Positions 35,701 through 46,690 of a stretch of DNA of 64,000 bases are shown piece by piece. The notes beneath the pieces are model-generated. The model saw nothing but the letters and a program-made list of their open reading frames with translations, searched no databases and was not told the DNA's origin. The position numbers were made by a program, and so were the translations under genes. Where the stretch lies: positions 17,360,001 to 17,424,000 of the forward strand of contig CP093831.1 in the NCBI GenBank assembly GCA_033063855.1, written 5' to 3'. Position 1 is the stretch's first letter; every line of letters begins with the position of its first letter. This DNA comes from Smittia aterrima (lineage: Eukaryota; Arthropoda; Insecta; Diptera; Chironomidae).

Positions 35701-37066
35701 TTATCTGCCGTTAAAGGCGTTAAACCAAGTGTCATTCAGATTTCGATTGCATCACGAAAGAAAATGAAAAGTGGAATTTTTTATTTCGTTTGCAATCATC
35801 AAGCAGCAATTTCGAGACGCAAATTATTAATATTCAAGTTGGGATTGTAGGTCAATCTCATAAAGTCGCGTCGTTTTGTTATCAAGCACTGTCACATCGT
35901 CACGGTGACTCAGCTCTTGCAATCCCACAACTCTCCTCGATAAATAACGAAATTTATAGATCGCGGTTGTCGTCTCTCTCTCTTTTCTTTTTGCCTTTAC
36001 CTGACATTCCATACACGGAGAACTGACCAACGGTAACACAAATGTTCTTGCGATCGTTCAGCAAAATTCGGATCGGTCAACGACTTTCTTCTCTCTCTTT
36101 GGTTCATGACAGGTTTCGCGATTTGCTATTTGGATTAATTCGCAAGTTAAGTCAAAACTAAAGAATTTCAATCAAAGTTTTTCAAGCCAATGCATGACGT
36201 CAATGACGATCGCTTCCCTTGATCTCCACAGTCTCCATAATTTATTCGACCACCTTTCTTTATGCAAAGCAGAGGAGATTTCTGCCTGTGTTTAAAAGGT
36301 TCAAAGAACGATGTCTACGAGAGAGGGAAAAGAAACAATTGCAATCTGAGAACATGATGGTTACATCGAGCAATAAAAAATCATGTTACGATGCATCAAA
36401 AGCATAAATTTTCGCACTGGAGTTGCTCGACTCTGCCCTTGATTTTAACTTCTTGAACAGAGGTCATTGGCACTTTGGTTACTGGCTAGAGAACGATTGA
36501 AAAACTCTTTGCCAACTGAGGTTCTAGGATGAGACGGAAATGTCAATTGACGCACGTTTAATGTCACTAGTATTTTTATTTATTCACAGAAAGATGAAGA
36601 TTTCAAGTTTTTCGATGAGGTTGATGACGCGCGGTGTGCAATTGCAGATAATGAGGCTAAACCAGTTGATTACATCACGCTAATGTTGCTGAAGAGTGAA
36701 TTGAATGATGCATCGAAAGATCTTCTTCGTCGATTACTGGAGACGAGCCCACAGCGTCGTTTGAAATCGTTGCTCGCTCTCCAGCGCATCGCGTTCTTCC
36801 ACAATTTTAATTTCGACGATGTCCGTCACATGAAGGTGAGTCAATTACTGTGTCATTTAATCGCCTAATGAAGCGCCGTCGCTCGACAAACTGTAATTAA
36901 ATTTGCATCACGATGCGTTCGCATGTTCGTTGAGCTTTATTCATGACGATCAATCGATGGGCAGCGGAAGATAAGCAATAATCATTGATTGGCGTTTCTT
37001 CTCGTTTCTCGACAGATATCGCCCAGGAAATTAATCGACAACGATGAGGCACAGCTTTACTATTAA
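29759..37066 (+). CDS. S6KL: S6KL-like AGC-type Ser/Thr protein kinase (N-terminal exon not located)
   Basis: Coding exons 29759-29886, 29939-30134, 30190-30313, 30409-30507, 30570-30728, 32586-32677, 36590-36835, 37016-37066; all phases close (364 codons). Kinase landmarks: AKGSFGKVY (first loop Gly is Ala), FALKVL with ATP-binding Lys, IIYRDLKSENILLDE with catalytic Asp, LTDFGLS, T-loop TYTICGT, APEIF and DWYALGVLA. The relation to ribosomal S6 kinase-like proteins is from overall pattern; Drosophila S6KL acts at the neuromuscular junction. The product ends ISPRKLIDNDEAQLYY with no AGC hydrophobic motif. The first exon listed begins in phase 0 with no Met, so a start exon is missing; ATG at 29359 with donor after 29388 fits phase but is unproven. 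Introns of 1.9 and 3.9 kb each host another gene. Confidence 0.85.
30841..31500 (+). CDS. ATG101: Autophagy-related protein 101
   Basis: HORMA-domain subunit of the ULK/ATG1 initiation complex; it stabilises ATG13 and recruits downstream factors through its WF finger. Single exon, 219 aa, matching the usual 218. The match runs end to end: MNARSQ start, YSVGTIGTQDIDCDFIDFTY, SLEFFQKKKNRWPF (WF-finger region), IPWEVW, EVMNRHDYVPK, DVQPYLFKF. The start is unambiguous by alignment and context (CAAGATG). The whole gene sits on the same strand inside an intron of the S6KL-like kinase, beginning 112 nt after the donor. AATAAA lies at 31770-31775, also within the intron. Confidence 0.97.
   Translation: MNARSQIFELTMEDRQINEALASIFHTVLFHRSLGKFMYSNDASYSVGTIGTQDIDCDFIDFTYVCCSSPTLDRAIKKEINSFSEQLRSHDSSGAGQISLEFFQKKKNRWPFQSEAIPWEVWSVRVDLLDLNNEDERQMCRERVGDMLTEKILYITEVMNRHDYVPKIPSQTELDLIFDTTHNDVQPYLFKFKFTTSAGPAATSVKSTMQKIIKETLSL
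31846..31965 (+). CDS. Doubtful 39-aa secreted Cys-containing peptide
   Basis: ORF beginning MKIYAIACLALNVTT, which resembles a short signal peptide, followed by a basic tail with four Cys (DCWNVKGF, RRCSLRSCF). It is the size of small antimicrobial-type peptides but matches none I know. No splice, promoter or conservation support, and ORFs this short arise by chance. Confidence 0.15.
   Translation: MKIYAIACLALNVTTMDCWNVKGFWKVRRCSLRSCFASF
32531..32546 (+). other. Candidate recursive splice site (ratchet point)
   Basis: A pyrimidine-rich tract ends in TTTCAG directly followed by GTAAGT, the juxtaposed acceptor/donor of a zero-length exon, 46 nt before the real acceptor at 32584-32585 in the ATG101-hosting intron of the kinase gene. 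Confidence 0.35.
33323..33919 (-). CDS. Acidic Ala/Glu/Pro-rich secreted protein, 198 aa
   Basis: Starts MKFQVAFVLFAVLATLAYA, a clear signal peptide with likely cleavage before VPVPDEE. The rest is low complexity, rich in Ala, Glu, Pro, Lys and Ser, with EAAPA-type repeats, one sequon (NAS) and a Lys/Glu/Ser tail (ESKEDKKE). It is expected to be intrinsically disordered and strongly acidic, compatible with a silk, cuticle or extracellular-matrix component; no family can be named. A 5' UTR intron is likely (minus 33982-33921, GT..AG), its acceptor one base before the ATG. A minus-strand AATAAA lies at 33083-33088. The gene lies antisense inside the 3.9-kb intron of the S6KL-like kinase. Confidence 0.8.
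   Translation of the reverse strand: MKFQVAFVLFAVLATLAYAVPVPDEEPAKDLAEKPEAAPAPAEPEATAEPQAKSEVEEESDEQKRAKKSEESATSLPEAQAETLKAEAAPAAVEAAPAAEAKTVEEQTREKKLDEEAPKPEAQKEAAQDEQSRNVRGAEDKADEATTAAPESRNASSSSEEDAASTPAAEKQTKTEDSKESDESKSAESEESKEDKKE
33985..36589. other. S6KL intron remainder
   Basis: Non-coding as far as I can see. A 130-codon open frame at 34835-35227 lacks protein-like composition and was rejected. Presumably contains the promoter of the antisense secreted-protein gene near 34000. Confidence 0.45.
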
Positions 37067-37882
37067 AATAATAATTACAGTTTTCAATGGATAGTGAATC
37101 TTCGCTTTGACTGTTAGAGAAACCAGCCAACAAAACACTAAAAATTCACAACTCTCAATTTCTTCTCGCAATGCAACCTTGTTAATTGTTTTGTTTTCTG
37201 CTAATAGTGATTCACTAATGGATCGTTAACTCGTTAACCGAAGATTAGAACGAAGGGGACGAGAAGTCGAAAAATAAATCTCTGAGCCCTGAAGAGTCAA
37301 CACAAGTTTTCCCTCCCTCACAAGCACAATTGCTATTCCAATAATTATCTTAATCATTTCAAAGAAAATCTCGCTACAATGACAGAACTTGAATAATAAA
37401 AAAATCATTAATTCGCCAGCAATCGAGTTTTTATTTCTTTAAAGCTTCAGATTTCCCGCTTTCTGGAAACTTTGACGGCAGCGCTACGTCATGGAGATTT
37501 TGGGAAACTTTCTCTGGAAAGCTTTCCAATTCGAATTCCTTTTCATTTCACTTCTGCTTACATGGTGAAAACTCGCAGAGGAAGAATCATTTTCATTTGT
37601 GAATTTAGTTGGAAATGATTTTAAGCTTCGACTTGGAGATGTCGGGTAATCGTGGTCAGTGAATCGTTTCTCGTCTTGGTGCTATGCATGAAGCTAGATT
37701 CAACTACGATCATGTGGAAAAAGTGATTTTCGTAGAAGTTTTCACACGAAAAAGTTTTAACAAAAGGAAAATGGCGTAGAAAATTTTCAGCTGCAGAAAG
37801 TTAGTTTGGTAACTTTTCAATTAGCTTTTAATTAACTTTTGACTTTCAGACTTACCAACAACATTAAATTTAAGAGAAGAAA
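37067..37882. other. Intergenic, S6KL 3' end to two-BTB gene
   Basis: AATAAA at 37273-37278 is the likely S6KL poly(A) signal. The remainder should contain the promoter of the downstream gene; no ORF supported. Confidence 0.5.
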
Positions 37883-40800
37883 ATGAGTTGCAACAGCACA
37901 GCCGACCATTCCTTCTTCGGCTATTGGGAGGTAACTTTGAAAAATTATTTCGTTTTAATGTAAAAAAAATATCAAAGATAATTTCAGATCGTCGAATCAC
38001 TCGATTCGAGTCTCTCCGAGAATCTCGGTTTAAACGGAATCAAGTTTCTTCTCGACGAGTCTGGGGACATTATTTGGTTCAATGATTTATTCTCAATCCA
38101 AGTCGTTTCTATCGGCGATGATCAACAGTCTTCACCTACGATTTGGCTCTCGAAGTCGATGGCTGACGATGAAAAGTCAAAATACAGCACTGGCAACGAA
38201 TCCGCTGACATTTTCTTCAGCTGTGAGACCTTTGAAGTCATGGATCATCTGGCAAGTGTCCCTGGCTTACTCTTCCGCTCGTTCACTGGTCATCACATCG
38301 AGTTCCGAACTGGAAGTGTCAACCCAATGGAGCATATGACTCTAAACTGCGAGGGATGGTGTACTTTGACTTGCAAAAGAATCAAGAAAGACCAGTCAAT
38401 CGGTCAATCGATTCAATACACACTTCTCTCAGCATTTGAAGAAAAGTTCTTTAGTGACGTCACCATCAAAAGTTCTGATGGATTATCGGTAAACGCATTC
38501 GAAATGTTTTCATGTTCATTTAATAATTTATTTTCAACTTTTCAGTTTGAAGTCCATTCGCCTATTCTTCGCCTCAATGGCTTCGACTGCAGTAGCTTGT
38601 CAACAATTTCAAATGCTCAGCCCACACAACCTCAGTCGAATTTCCTCTCACCGCCTACAATCCACCTAAGCACGTTTAACTTCTCGCCCAACTTTGTAAA
38701 CCACATTTCGAATTCATTCAACTGCTTGACGTCATCACGCGATTCCATTTACCATTTGTCAGCTTCACTGGGCCATTCCAAGAATGGACAAATCTCATCA
38801 TCTGACTCACACATCAACAGTATTCAGGACAATTCGAAGGAAAGCGTATTCAATTTTCCTCCTGTTCAGTCAACTACACCCACGCAAAATCAGCAGTCGC
38901 TGCAGAAAAAAAATGATCAGAAACATAAGCTGAGATTGTCGTCGTCTCAAATTATTTTCAAGAATCCTACGTCGCCGTTTCGCGTCCGAAGCAGTCCATT
39001 GCCGTTTATGAATCTCTCGCTAGACACTCCACTTACTCCATCGTCGCCACTCACTTCCGTTTCTGTTTTATTCAATCTGACAAAAGAAACGATGTTGCCT
39101 GTACTTCATTGGCTTTACAGTGAATCGTTGCCACATAATCTAAACGAACGTCAACTTGAAGGTTTGTTGAAGCTTTGCGCAACGATTTCTCCACTCAACA
39201 AAATGATTGCTCCATGCAAAAAATATCTTCGACTCATTAAGCTTAAGAAAGTCATTATTGATTTATTCATGGAGATTCATGGCTGCTTGAATCGAATGGT
39301 GTTGATGCTGAATCCCTATAATCTCGCTCGATGCCCGTCGTCTCTGTGCCAGATCTTTAAGCAGTGCTTATGCGAAATTTCAGTTGGATTCGCTTTGTTC
39401 CTTCAACTTTCGCAAATCTTCTCCAAGGACACGTTTCTCAATCGTTTTCAACGTAACGAAATCATCAAGTTCATTAAGTCACGTGTTCCAATCTTTATTT
39501 CGCAACTCCACCAACTGCTTCAGAATGTTTTGATGATAATGAAGTCACTGCAGCAAGAAGAGAGAGAAGAGTTGGTTGTTTATTTGGTACCTGAGGTGAG
39601 TTAATGAATATTAGCTTTCAAAAGCTTCACGATTCTAAAAAAGCTTTTCTAAAGATCATTCTAGCGTTAGATGTCACGACCGAGCTTCTTGAGAATTTGA
39701 AAAAATCTTTTGAAACGATCTGCAAGAGCATTCATGCTGAGAAAGACGACGCGGAAGGACAAAGAATTGAAAAAGGACAAAATAATTCAGCAAGCGCCGT
39801 TGACAAAGATTTAAAGTTTTTCCTTCACGTTTGTGAGGTGAAGAAGCTACATGACATTTACGGGAAAGTCAATTCAATCTTGGAAATTCTTCAACATAAA
39901 CAGTAAATTTGTCAACTTTAATACCTGTTTAATTTATTTCAAATTTATTTTATTTTTTAAGATTGACATTCAAGACCATGAATCTAACTGAGAAGCAGAA
40001 CTGCATCAGCATTAACATGGATCACGTTTTGATTGAGATTCCAATCGTCATTGAACGCTTGGAAGATTTATCAAAAAACATGGACGACAAGTTTGGTTGG
40101 AAGGAATTCAAGTTTTGCTTTAAATTTGCAACGAGTCACATTGTGAGTTTATAAGAGAAAGACTTTACGATATCTAATTATTTCCTTTGTAGAATGGAAT
40201 CCTCAGCAAGCTATTAGAGCACAAGGCCACCCTTCTTTATCCGATTCTAGAGCTGTGTCAGCTGGTTAACAAAAGCGCCTTTACCGACAAACTCGTTCAA
40301 CTCGGGCTGTTGGAACGCAATGTTGCCAAACATTTCGATGCAAGTGATAGTGATAACGTAGATAGCGAACCAAAGTTGATTAAGGACTACAATAGCTATA
40401 AGATAAATCTCTTCAGTGGGCTGTGTGAATCGCCCAATGCCATCAATTCGAATTTGTCAAAGAACGCTGTAAGAACTTCCTTTCAAACTAATTTTGACTC
40501 CATTTAAAAATTATTTGTCTTTTAGCTTAAGCTTCTTCACTCGGGACATCTCTCAGACATGGAATTTGAAGTCATCACGACTTCGACTGTGTCGGACGTT
40601 TCCGTCTCCTTATCAACGACACCTGTTGCCATTATCGCACCCTCGAACGTTTATGATTACGGCGATGAAACTGCAAAGAAGGAATATCACATTTTCAAAG
40701 CTCATCGTGTCATTGTAGCGTCACGTTGCGAGTATTTGCGCAAAGCACTTTTGTCGGGTATGCAAGAAGATATCAATAGGTAGGTGATTGTAACTTCTTC

Positions 40801-41392
40801 ATAGACAAACATTTGAACTCTTTGCGTTTTCTAGGAAAATAACAATTTATGATACATCGCCTGTGATATTTCGACGATTTTTACTCTATCTGTATGGTGC
40901 GCCTGTTGACAAAAACGTAGGAATCGAGTCAATTTGCGAACTGATGCTGCTCGCCGATCGATATTCTGTCGACAGTTTGAAGGTAAGAATTTTGAAACAA
41001 AGTTAGCGAGTTCTCCCATCAAATTTAAATTGAATTAAAATTTCCAGGAAGTTTGTGAGCAGACCTTGATGTCGATGATTGACACTGACAGCGTAATTTG
41101 CATGCTTGGCATTTCAGATCGCTTCAATGCGAACACTTTGAAAGCGAGTTGCTTGTCTTTTCTCTCACAGCATATCGAACTCACTGGCTCGGAAATATTT
41201 CGAGAACTCTCGCCTGATTTGCAAGCGGAAGTTTTCGATTTGATTCAATGGAGAAAACGATGTTCAACAGACGCGTGGAGCCACTTGTCATCTCGATACG
41301 ACGATCCATTAAGGTCGAGGCACACACTCAAATCACCATCAAGACCGTCAAAGTCACGTAGTCGAAAATCGTCGCCAAGCTATCACAAGTAG
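37883..41392 (+). CDS. Large protein with two BTB/POZ domains
   Basis: Nine exons: 37883-37930, 37988-38488, 38546-39595, 39655-39902, 39962-40142, 40193-40468, 40526-40779, 40835-40982, 41048-41392. Phases close to 1016 aa. BTB domains mediate dimerisation and often recruit Cul3 ligases. The first is split: FSDVTIKSSDGLS/FEVHSPILRLNG is followed by about 150 residues of Ser/Pro/Asn-rich insert before VLHWLYSESLP. The second is compact: YHIFKAHRVIVASRCEYLRKALLS, FRRFLLYLYGAPV, ELMLLADRYSVDSLK, then a BACK-like helix region (ICMLGISDRFNANTLK) and a basic Ser/Arg tail. The middle is helical. The start has a good context (AAAATGAG). I cannot assign a named orthologue; a dimerising scaffold or Cul3 adaptor is inference. 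Confidence 0.85.
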
Positions 41393-42119
41393 CTCGAACC
41401 GATAGGGAAAATATTTTTTGATCAAACGCTTTGCAAAAGTTTACGAAATGAAATGATTCTTTGATTCGATAAAATTTCATTTGAAACTTTTAAAACTTTT
41501 TCCACCGTCGATTGCTAGGAAAGAAATTTTGCACAAAAACAAAATTTATAAACATTGTTGTAAAGAGTATGACAATCAAAAATTACAAAACAAGATGAAT
41601 TGGCGTTGAATGGAAAGATTTATTGGAATATTTGTGTGATGAGGTTGATGCCGAGAGAGGACCAGAAATTATTTAAAATTATAAAAATATTACTCGAGCC
41701 TAATTTAATTTCCAACGAAATTTGATTTAAGCTCTGAGGTCTCTGAATTCGATTTAAAAAGTGTTTAATTATGTTTCTTGATGTAATTAAATGTTTATCA
41801 ATGAATTCGCATAAAAAAATATTTAATTTTTCGCTCAACGACGAGTTGTGCAAACATTTTAATTCTGAAATTTAAAGTCAAAGTCTTTTCGAGAGAATTA
41901 AAATGATTCAGGTTACAATAAGAAAAAATGGAATAAAGTTTTGACTAAAGCTCAAAATCCTTGTAAGAATCGTTAATGTAAATCTTTTCTTTCTATAAAC
42001 AATCCCATTTTAAAGTCAGCTCCTTGTGAATGCATTCAAACATTGTATAACTCAAGATGGAAAAATATTTATTTCGATGCAAATAAAAGAGAAACACTTA
42101 AAGAGTGAAAAAGTGATTT
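41393..42119. other. Intergenic between convergent BTB gene and 108-aa gene
   Basis: AT-rich. Minus-strand AATAAA at 42068-42073 serves the right-hand gene. No other feature supported. Confidence 0.45.
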
Positions 42120-42446
42120 TCATTCTTCAAGATTGAATGTTATTGTTTTGTCGCCTTCCTCAAAGCTCTTCTCAATACTTTGTTGTGCATTGTACTTTAG
42201 TCGAGCGAGAACAACGGCGATTGTCAACACTAAATTCTCAAGATATTTTCGCTGAAAGCTCTCGGAATAAAACGAAGAATTTACATAATCGCATAGTAAT
42301 TCACTCAAAGTCACCAAACTGTGGTTAGCAACTTCAACAACAAAGGGTTCGCCGATTACGATCTTAAAGAAAGGTTTCACTTTGTCTTGAAGCTTGACTT
42401 GTTTTTCAATGGTATCAACTTGACTGGTAAGTAATTCTTTCACCAT
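42120..42446 (-). CDS. Hypothetical 108-aa protein
   Basis: Single-exon minus-strand ORF beginning MVKELLTSQVDTIEKQVKLQ and ending EEGDKTITFNLEE. Balanced, helical composition with coding-like codon choice; no signal peptide, no clear membrane span (LENLVLTIAVVLARL is the most hydrophobic part), one Cys. AATAAA on this strand about 50 nt after the stop supports a short transcript. Convergent with the BTB gene. No family recognised. Confidence 0.55.
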   Translation of the reverse strand: MVKELLTSQVDTIEKQVKLQDKVKPFFKIVIGEPFVVEVANHSLVTLSELLCDYVNSSFYSESFQRKYLENLVLTIAVVLARLKYNAQQSIEKSFEEGDKTITFNLEE

Positions 42447-45400
42447 TCAATTACCTTAAAGTACACAATCGAGCTTTAAAATATAATTTTCTTATCTTTA
42501 AATTAAAACACATTTTGGGTATCTTTCTACGAAGCTCTCTGAATTGGTTGGAAGACTTTGCATGTGAAAGCAGAAAAATATTTAAAAATAAAAGGAAAAC
42601 CCTCTCTCATTATGGTCATTAAGTAAATGTTAGGCCAATCAAAACTAATTCAAGGAATTTCGAAAGTAAAATTAAATAAATATCGTCTCTTAATTCTCTG
42701 AAATAAAATTTAAAAGTCATGTGCTTAACATTTTATTGTACTTTTATTCGATCTTCTACAATTTTGACATAAATGATTTCTTATTTTCACATAACTTTCC
42801 TTTTCCATATAAATACTTGTTATCATGGTTTCATCATTTATTAAATAATTTCTATCGTTTTTTCAAATCAATTAAATTGATCTTCATTATGAGAGTTCTC
42901 GTAAATCAACTCGTAAGCTAAACTGAGTAAAAGGAAAATTAATTTTTATGTTCTTATGTTAAAAATTAGTATTTTTCATATAACAAACGAATTTATCGTG
43001 AATGTGACATTGATTTGAGTTTTGAGATTGAAAACTTAAGTCCATTGAACTTGAATGTTGTCGAATAAGAAGTCAATTAATGCATTTATGTCTCTGGACT
43101 TTCAACCACAGTTTAAGATTTAACGGGCACATTTAAAGTTAAACCTCCAAGTTGCAGCTTTCCGCACTGAGAAATATAAAGTTTTAATTGACTTGTGGCA
43201 ACTGTAGAAAACTCAATAGTTTCTCAACTAAATTCAGAATGAAAAGCTGAGCAATTTTCATTAAGCTCCTTTCAAACTTATTGAAATCCTTTACAGTTGC
43301 ATCAAGATTTCATTCTTTTATTCTCAGTGCAGGAGCCTTACTGGATTTCCTCATCAATAGTTCAATTATGAATTTAAAACTTCATCTTTTTCTATTTTTA
43401 AATTTTTCTTTCACTTTTTTTCCTTTTACTTTGCAAATAACATTTTGAAATAGCTTTAAATATTTTTTTATTCTCCTCTCGTATTAAACTTTATTGTTTG
43501 ATTTGTTTATTTTATGTACATGAAATTCTAACAGAATTCAGATTTCTCTTCACGTTCTACACTAACTTCAAAGGTTTTTAATTTAACTTTCAAGTTTTCT
43601 TAGTATTTTCTTCAGAAACATTTGAGTTTTACTCTCATTCATTTTAAAAGTGATAAAATTTTCCTATCCTGTTGATCGTGAATCAGAGAGAGCCTCTGGA
43701 GAAAAATTGTGCAGAGATTGTGTTTCTTAGCGTATCTATCTCGTCAATATGTTTGCATTACAAAGCGGTGAACTTCAACACAAATGAAAGTTCACGGGGA
43801 AAAAAACTTTTGTAATCAAAGTGAATTTTTTCCTTTCTCCGTGAAATGACATTCTCGAACTTTTTTAATGAATTCGCTGTTTGCATTGCGCTGAGATGAA
43901 TTGAAAATAATCTGATGACAGAAAAATATTCGGCGTGACTCTTCTACCTTTAGGCCAATTTGTTTTATGTGTGCTTCTGAAAGCTTCCGCACATTTCCAG
44001 GAAAACTGTTGGCTTAATTGAAAGCTTCGTTTTTGTCGAAAATGTGTGTTTGTGCGGGTGCATTGAGCAACTTTAAGTCCTAACAAGCTTCATCATTAGC
44101 TGATATAATTTGTTGCTTTTTTGAAGTTAAAGTAAAGCTTTAAAAGTTGAGATTAAACGACGGTTTGTTGAGAGCTTTTGGTTGTTAAATTTTTTTTATA
44201 TTTCATAATCGTAAACTCATTCAAAAATATAAACATGCAAATTGATTCTAAAATGATTTTCGATGTCTGCAATGTTCTTGCATTAAACAACTCACAGTCT
44301 GCGAAGTCATAAAACATGTAAATCAACTTTTCCTCGAGCAACTTTTCAGTAAAATAAAAAGTAAAATTGAAGGAAAGAGAAATTCCCACGCCCAACTTCT
44401 TCAGATTACTGAACCATGGCACTGCTTTCCACTGAAAATGAATCCCCTAACTCACAAAAAGAGCCGCAAATCTAAGGAAGAAAGATTTATGCCGTAAAAC
44501 ATTTTTCCTAGACTTGTTACAAATCGTAAAGTTCTTTTTTGTTCCTTTTCTTGTTCTTGCCGCTCTGCTGACCCACGTTGTTGTTCGTCCTTCACTTAAT
44601 GGGCCTTGCATTTTAAATAATCCAATTACGTTTGCGTAGACAAAAAGATTAAAGACTTCAATTAGGGCTTTTTCTTATTCTTCATCTCGTGATCGTTAGA
44701 GCGAAGTTAAACAAAAAAGCAATTCGAAACGTCCCCCTTACTGCTAAGTTTATATTTCTAGAAGCATATCCTTAATTTAATCTTAATTGATAGAATAAAT
44801 TGGGTTAATTCTTCTTAATCCTATCAATCATTAGTAACTTCCATTAATACGCAATATTAAAATCCTCTAAACACGCATAGTTTTTTCATTTTTTCAAAAA
44901 GTTTCTTCGAATATTTTTTTTTCAGCTGCAAAATGGAAAATTATTTTTTGTGAGTTGGAAAGGTTTGGAAAAAGAGAAGGAGAGAGAGAGAGAAAGAGGA
45001 AGAGTGTGTGGAGAAAGAGAGTGGGCGTTAACACAAACGTCATCGAATAATTAATGCGCATATTTTAAGCTTAATTAATTAGTTTCTCTTTCACTTTTTT
45101 TACTTGTTTCTGGTCCAGTTCAACATGAAATTAAATATTTTGTCAAAGAGAGGAAGTGAAAAGTTTTTTTTAAACATTTTTTAGTAATAAGGAAAGTTTC
45201 CTTATTATTTTATGAAACGATATCTAATAAAGTCACAGTTATAAACTCGAATAGTTCAGGATGGCAAGAACGAAAGGAAATTGAAATTTGTCTCAGTCGA
45301 TGCACGTTACGATGAGCGGAAGCTTTTTAATTTGCACTTCATGTCGATGAAAACTTTTTTTGTTGTTGTTGGTTTCGTGATGTCTTTTGTGATGTCCTTT

Positions 45401-46462
45401 AATTTTTCATCAAGTGAACATGCAAATTCTTTCAGCTAGAGGTGTAAAATCCATTCTCAACAAACGTGTTATCGCAGCGAGAAATTTCTCACGCGCAAAA
45501 ATTTGTTCAAAGTTTAATCAAAAGAAAAAATATTTTCTCGCTTTCAATCATTTTGCTTTGATTTTGATTTTTAGAAAAAACTGTTCCTCATTTCAACCAG
45601 ATGCTATGTAAATTTTAAATATAACTAGGAATTAAAGTTACGCAACGCTCTCTTAACGCTTTGTTCGTCTCATAAAATTTAAGGTAGTCAAACACATTAG
45701 TAAATTTTTTGGGGCTTTGGTTAAAAAGTTTCTGCTTAAACGTGGGCTCACAGCTCCGTCCTTCCAAAAATAAACATTCCTCCGCCTCAAGCATCGCATT
45801 AATTACTTTATGCTTTTGTTGCTCGCAACATCAAAAATATTCCTGGTTCGCTCGTAAAACTTTTCCGGCGACGAATTCAAATGGAATCGCATTTCTTGAT
45901 CATTATCAAAATGTTCTCCTCATTTGGAACGATAAAATATGATTTTGTATGCGCAAATATCTATCAATGATTAAAGGTTTAATTATGTTTAATAAGTTCC
46001 ATCAGTTTTGTTAGCAAACACATTCAATGTAGTTTATTTATGTTTTCCATCATAAAACTTTCAAACCACTACGTAAATATTTAGATTTCTTTTCTTTTTT
46101 CCTTATGACTTGTCACTAAGATATAAGATTACAATATTTACGATTACATGCACTGAAATATTTTCTTATTTATCTTTCGATGTTTCGTTGCTGTTTTTGT
46201 TTAATTTCGTGTCACGTCTACATGGTGAAGTCTAAATCTATTCACTGCACGTGTAAAGGGCCGGGAGTATCGTGAACTTTGATCCTTTTCCACCTGAGTC
46301 CTATAATTTGCACTAACGAACGTGATACAGCGTCTAACCAAACGTCCCCGGAAGGATGTTTAGCGACCGATAAAGCAGAGAGCACTCAAGAGCGGCATTT
46401 CGGAAAAAACTTTTTGTTTTAGTTCCATGTTAAATATTTGCCAGAAAATTAGCATGAAACAA
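42447..46462. other. Gene-poor stretch, 4 kb
   Basis: AT-rich, no supported gene. Contains a purine-rich GA tract near 44967-45022. Confidence 0.4.
44967..45022 (+). repeat. GA-rich low-complexity tract
   Basis: Almost pure purine stretch including (GA)n, interrupted by GTGTGTGG. Such tracts can bind GAGA-type factors in insects, but no gene start is adjacent. Confidence 0.6.
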
Positions 46463-46690
46463 TCAAACTTCGATCCTTTCCCACCACTGTCGAGTATTCT
46501 CTGCTAACTTAGCTCGTTCTATTTGTTGTTTTCTATTGATTTTGTTTATCGATAAATGACGCGGAATTTTTCTTTTTATGTCTTTCAAATGTTTTTCTTT
46601 GTTCGAATTGAAAAAAAAAGTTCTTTCGACGAAGCCGTTTTTATCCGAGCTGAGAAGATAACTACGCAGCGGAAAAATGGCGACGTTCAT
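46463..46690 (-). CDS. Doubtful 75-aa basic protein ORF
   Basis: Begins MNVAIFPLRSYLLSSDKNGF in a good context (GTCAATG). Ends in a basic helix-like stretch (RKQQIERAKLAENTRQWWER) that looks like coding sequence. No poly(A) signal or splice support nearby; could be chance. Confidence 0.3.
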   Translation of the reverse strand: MNVAIFPLRSYLLSSDKNGFVERTFFFNSNKEKHLKDIKRKIPRHLSINKINRKQQIERAKLAENTRQWWERIEV

